Assembly (NCBI GenBank): GCA_964346355.1
Contig: CAYFUH010000022.1
Span: 1 to 25,801 of the forward strand
Reading direction: 5' to 3'
DNA from: UBA6115 sp964346355
GTDB taxonomy: Bacteria; Bacillota; Clostridia; Christensenellales; Aristaeellaceae
DNA length: 25,801 nt
Shown here: piece after piece, positions 22,948 through 25,801 of the stretch
Layout of the letters: each line of letters begins with the position of its first letter
How positions within the stretch are numbered: the first letter of the stretch is position 1
Translations under genes and position numbers: made by a program
Notes under the pieces: generated by a model
What the model was told of the DNA's origin: nothing
Database searches by the model: none
The model's input: the letters and a program-made list of their open reading frames with translations, nothing else

Positions 22948-24108
22948 ATGAAAGCAATCAAAAACGGAATTTTCCTCATAGGCGAGGAGGAAGTCAGCGG
23001 CAAAGCGCTGGTGTTCGACACAAAAATCCGCGGCCTTGTCCCGGTTGATGAGATTCCGGAAGGCTGTGAGATCATCGATGCCAAGGGAAACTACGTCTCC
23101 CCCGGCTTGATTGACTTACATATACACGGCTATCTGGGCGAGGATACCTCCGACGGCAGCCTGGAGGGCATGCGCACCATCGCAAAAGGTGTGATTCAAA
23201 ATGGGGTTACCTCCTTCTTGCCGACCACCATGACAGTGTCCTGGGCCGAGATCGAGGCCGCGCTTCAAAACGTCCGCCAAATGATGGACGAAAGCAAACA
23301 AAAGAACTTTAAGGGCGCGCAGGTCCTGGGTGCGCATGCCGAAGGCCCCTTCATTAACCCCAAGCGCAAGGGCGCCCAGTCTGAGGAGGCCATCATTCCC
23401 CCGGACGCGGATAAAATCCTCGCGCACAAGGACGTCATCAAGATCCTCACCATGGCACCGGAAATGCCGGGCGGCATTGATACGATTAAAAAAGTAACGC
23501 AGGAATCCGACGTTGTCGTGTCCATCGGGCACACAGACGCCAGCTTTGACCAGGCAGTGGAAGCCATCAAGGCGGGTGCCTCCCACATCACCCATTTGTT
23601 CAACGCCATGACGGCATTAAACCACCGTGACCCGGGCGTGGTCGGCGCAGCGCTCACCCATCCGGTATCGGTTGAATTGATCGCGGATACCTTCCACGTC
23701 CACGCCGGGTTGTTTGGCATGCTGCAGAACACCAAGAAGGACCAGTTTGTGCTGGTGACCGACTGCACGCGCGCGGGCGGCCTGGGCGACGGCGAATACA
23801 CCCTGGGCGGGCAACCCATCTTTGTCAAGGGCATCCAGTGCCGTTTGGCGGATGGCACCATCGCGGGCAGCGTGCTCAAATTAAACGAGGCTGTTTACAA
23901 CCTGCGTGAGCACGCCGGGCTTACAACCGCGCAGGCGGTACACGCGGCCTCTCACAACGCGGCGCTGGCCATTGGCATGGATGACCATAAAGGCACGCTA
24001 AAACAAGGCAAGGACGCGGACATCGTCCTGTTTGACAAGGACATGAACGCGCTGACCGTCTTTATTGGCGGCGAACTAAAATATCAAAAAGGAAGTGACG
24101 CACAATGA
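22948..24108 (+). CDS. nagA: N-acetylglucosamine-6-phosphate deacetylase
   Basis: NagA removes acetate from GlcNAc-6-phosphate, giving glucosamine-6-phosphate for cell-wall synthesis or catabolism. At 386 residues it has the normal length of this amidohydrolase-superfamily enzyme. Metal and active-site residues are in place: His58 and His60 (DLHIHG), Glu132 (GAHAEGPFINPKRKGA), His195 (SIGHTDA), His216 (THLFNAMT) and catalytic Asp272 (VTDCTRAGGLGDGEY). The family usually has Ala after that Asp; here it is Cys. GGAG lies eight bases before the ATG. The stop overlaps the next gene as ATGA. nagB is not in the window. Confidence 0.95.
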   Translation: MKAIKNGIFLIGEEEVSGKALVFDTKIRGLVPVDEIPEGCEIIDAKGNYVSPGLIDLHIHGYLGEDTSDGSLEGMRTIAKGVIQNGVTSFLPTTMTVSWAEIEAALQNVRQMMDESKQKNFKGAQVLGAHAEGPFINPKRKGAQSEEAIIPPDADKILAHKDVIKILTMAPEMPGGIDTIKKVTQESDVVVSIGHTDASFDQAVEAIKAGASHITHLFNAMTALNHRDPGVVGAALTHPVSVELIADTFHVHAGLFGMLQNTKKDQFVLVTDCTRAGGLGDGEYTLGGQPIFVKGIQCRLADGTIAGSVLKLNEAVYNLREHAGLTTAQAVHAASHNAALAIGMDDHKGTLKQGKDADIVLFDKDMNALTVFIGGELKYQKGSDAQ

Positions 24109-25484
24109 AAACACTGACCCCACCGCTTGACCCTGGCTTCAACCCGCTGTCCATCGTCTTTAGGGATTATCAAAAGGCTGTGCAGGAGCACGGCGCATCC
24201 CAGCATTTCGTTGTGCGTATCCAGCGCGCGGAGGAGCTGTACTCCACCTTCAGCCTGGACATCCTGCCAGAGGGCGTTGATGATGCGCTGACCATCACCC
24301 TGCTTGACCGCCTTGTTAAATCCCTCCTGTGGGTGCGCGGCGGCTACCGCATCATCACATCCGGCTCCAAATTGGTGCATGAGCACCTAAAAGCAGCCTA
24401 TCAGGAGGGCGGCGCCCGCGCCTTTGACGCGGACTTCATGCACACCGTGTATGAGCGCCCCTTTGAAGTGGAATACGCGGAAGACCCGGCCAGCATTGAG
24501 GCGTCCAAGGAAAGCGCCAGCTCCATCGGCAAGCACCTGGATGGCTGCCGCATCGGTTTTGACGCGGGCGGAAGCGACCGCAAGGTCAGCGCGGTGATGG
24601 ATGGTAAGACCCTCTACTCCGAGGAAGTGGTCTGGCACCCCAAGGTGACCGAGGACCCGGATTACCACTACAACGGCATCCTCAGCGCGATGAAGACCGC
24701 CGCCTCCCATCTGCCCCGGGTGGACGCGATTGGCGTGTCCAGCGCAGGTGTGTATATCGACAACAAGGCGATGGTGGCCTCCCTCTTCTTGAAGGTGCCC
24801 AAGGACCTTTTCCAGCGCAAGGTGAAGAACATCTACATCAATGCCGCAAAAGAAATCGGCGATGTGCCGCTGGTGGTTGCCAATGACGGTGACGTCACTG
24901 CCTTGGCCGGCGCCATGAGCCTGGATGCCGGCAACGTGCTGGGCATCGCCATGGGCACCAGCGAAGCGGGCGGCTATGTGGACCACAAAATGCGCATCAC
25001 CGGGTGGTTAAACGAGCTGGCCTTTGTGCCGGTGGATATGAACCCGGATGCCATGGTGGACGAATGGTCGGGCGACTATGGCTGCGGCGTGAAATATTTC
25101 TCGCAGGACGCTGTCATCAAGCTGGCGCCCGCTGCTGACATTGACCTGTCCAGCGCCGATACCCCGGCTGAAAAACTGAAGATTGTCCAAAAGGAAATGG
25201 AAAAAGAAAACCCCAGGGCGATGGATATCTTCAAATCCATCGGCGTGTACTTCGGCTATGCCATCGCCTGGTATGCCCTGTTTTATGAGATCAACCAGGT
25301 CTTGATCATGGGCAGGGTCACCAGCGGCCTGGGCGGTGACCTGATCATCAAGCACGCCCGCGAGGTGCTGGAGAAGGACTTCCCCGAGTTGGCAAAGAAG
25401 ATGACCTTAAGCCTGCCGGATGAGAAAGCCCGCCGCGTAGGCCAGTCCGTCGCTGCAGCCAGCCTGCCGGAGATTGTGCGCTAA
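24105..25484 (+). CDS. ROK-family sugar kinase-like protein with N-terminal extension
   Basis: A 459-residue protein whose C-terminal part (from about residue 147) has the actin-like ATPase fold of ROK/N-acetylhexosamine kinases. Visible parts are the phosphate-1 motif IGFDAGGSDRKVSA (Asp153), VVANDGDVTALAGAM with the likely catalytic Asp261, and LGIAMGTSEAGGYV as the second phosphate loop. The CxCGxxGC zinc motif of typical ROK proteins is not present; the equivalent region reads DEWSGDYGCGVKYFSQ. The first 145 residues match nothing recognised and contain no clear helix-turn-helix. The ATGA overlap with nagA implies a role in amino-sugar use, perhaps a GlcNAc or ManNAc kinase supplying NagA, by inference. 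A terminator follows. Confidence 0.82.
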   Translation: MKTLTPPLDPGFNPLSIVFRDYQKAVQEHGASQHFVVRIQRAEELYSTFSLDILPEGVDDALTITLLDRLVKSLLWVRGGYRIITSGSKLVHEHLKAAYQEGGARAFDADFMHTVYERPFEVEYAEDPASIEASKESASSIGKHLDGCRIGFDAGGSDRKVSAVMDGKTLYSEEVVWHPKVTEDPDYHYNGILSAMKTAASHLPRVDAIGVSSAGVYIDNKAMVASLFLKVPKDLFQRKVKNIYINAAKEIGDVPLVVANDGDVTALAGAMSLDAGNVLGIAMGTSEAGGYVDHKMRITGWLNELAFVPVDMNPDAMVDEWSGDYGCGVKYFSQDAVIKLAPAADIDLSSADTPAEKLKIVQKEMEKENPRAMDIFKSIGVYFGYAIAWYALFYEINQVLIMGRVTSGLGGDLIIKHAREVLEKDFPELAKKMTLSLPDEKARRVGQSVAAASLPEIVR

Positions 25485-25507
25485 GCAGATTGTTCACAGA
25501 AAACTAC

Positions 25508-25556
25508 GGGTGCCGGCAGCATGGGTTTGTCATTCAGCCGGCACCCTGCTTTTTTG
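25508..25556 (+). terminator. Terminator of nagA-ROK
   Basis: GGGTGCCGGC (25508-25517) and GCCGGCACCC (25537-25546) form a perfect ten-pair stem with a 19-base loop, followed by TGCTTTTTT ending at 25555. Confidence 0.9.
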
Positions 25557-25577
25557 TCAAAAACCCTTGAAAAGAAT

Positions 25578-25606
25578 TTGACGCTTTGCTATCTTCATGC
25601 TACAAT
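25578..25606 (+). promoter_or_regulatory. Promoter of the tRNA pair
   Basis: TTGACG (25578-25583) and TACAAT (25601-25606) are spaced 17 bases apart. The bases after the -10 are GC-rich (TGCGC), as in stable-RNA promoters under stringent control. The first tRNA starts 22 bases after the -10. Confidence 0.85.
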
Positions 25607-25628
25607 TGCGCTTGCTGGTTGACGGCCT

Positions 25629-25704
25629 GCCAATATAGCTCAGTTGGTAGAGCAGCGGTTTCGTAAACCGCAGGTCAAGGGTTCGAGTCCCTTTATTGGC
25701 TCCA
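25629..25704 (+). tRNA. tRNA-Thr (anticodon CGT)
   Basis: A 76-base cloverleaf. The acceptor arms are GCCAATA and TATTGGC, the D-arm GCTC/GAGC, and the anticodon stem GCGGT/ACCGC with loop TTCGTAA (CGT, reading ACG). The T-arm is AAGGG-TTCGAGT-CCCTT. The discriminator is T and CCA is encoded at 25702-25704. It is followed directly by the tRNA-Pro gene. Confidence 0.97.
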
Positions 25705-25781
25705 CGAGGTGTAGCGCAGCTTGGTAGCGCGTTTGGTTCGGGACCAAAAGGCCCAGGGTTCAAATCCCTGCACCTCGACCA
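25705..25781 (+). tRNA. tRNA-Pro (anticodon CGG)
   Basis: A 77-base cloverleaf. The acceptor arms are CGAGGTG and CACCTCG, the D-arm carries GCGC, and the anticodon stem is TTTGG/CCAAA with loop TTCGGGA (CGG, reading CCG). The T-arm is CAGGG-TTCAAAT-CCCTG. The discriminator is A and CCA is encoded at 25779-25781. The first base directly follows the CCA of tRNA-Thr. The window ends 20 bases later, so further tRNAs or a terminator may follow. Confidence 0.97.
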
Positions 25782-25801
25782 AAAAAAGACGAGATTTCAT
25801 C

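Noticed and set aside
22733..22951. 72-codon plus-strand open frame before nagA
   Set aside because: There is no ribosome binding site or recognisable domain; it spans the Nudix and nagA promoters and low-coding AT-rich sequence.
25557..25763. 68-codon minus-strand open frame across both tRNA genes (contains TRTLDLRFTKPLLYQLSY)
   Set aside because: It is the antisense of the tRNAs; this peptide type is a well-known spurious database entry created by tRNA genes.

Overview
The window is a gene-dense, GC-rich stretch of a bacterial chromosome, most likely from an anaerobic member of the Bacillota (Clostridia-like). The reasons are AGGAGG-type ribosome binding sites, frequent TTG/GTG starts, an FMN riboswitch in front of a RibU-type ECF riboflavin transporter, a ThrE-type split exporter, a CotH-kinase protein, a TGS/uridine-kinase fusion, and sigma-A-like promoters with 17-base spacers. 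No phage, transposase, CRISPR or plasmid backbone was seen. A run of exactly 100 N (21585-21684) looks like an assembly gap, so this is probably a draft genome or MAG. No gene-free stretch exceeds 300 bases.

Left part (1-9363, mostly minus strand). deoB-punA form a nucleoside-salvage operon (ATGA overlap) ending in a terminator near 142-168. Divergent from it is a THUMP-type RNA methyltransferase, with overlapping back-to-back promoters in the 92-base gap. Then, reading on the minus strand, an FMN riboswitch with its own promoter and terminator leads into ribU-tsaE-tsaB-rimI, all overlapping. This puts riboflavin uptake and the t6A tRNA-modification genes under one leader. Upstream of that is a second minus-strand cluster, traX-like / orphan sugar-type solute-binding protein / galactokinase-like. 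Its promoter has a perfect 7-base inverted repeat filling the -35/-10 spacer.

Middle (9507-15346, plus strand). A compact six-gene run encodes a split threonine/serine-exporter-like pair (YjjP/YjjB type), SurE nucleotidase, a BaiN/HI0933-type flavoprotein, a DEDDh exonuclease with a C-terminal zinc-knuckle-like motif, and a nucleoside kinase fused to a threonyl-tRNA-synthetase-like N-terminus. It ends in a bidirectional terminator shared with a convergent MgtC-type membrane protein.

Right part (16072-25801). The mgtC-like gene and a tandem pair of RimK-like ATP-grasp ligases are divergent around a shared inverted repeat. Then come a stand-alone Smr domain and a 1038-residue membrane-anchored protein with three lamin-tail domains, a chitobiase-type domain and a CotH kinase domain. 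Next are a broken glycine-rich small gene at the N gap, a GNAT-Nudix fusion, nagA coupled to an unusual ROK-family protein, and two tRNA genes (Thr-CGT, Pro-CGG) that abut with no base between them.

The best candidate for something undescribed is the ATP-grasp pair at 16224-17914. The second enzyme departs from the usual metal-binding motif, and no substrate gene is recognisable. Second is the FMN-riboswitch control of t6A genes. Third is the palindrome-controlled traX/SBP/galK cluster.
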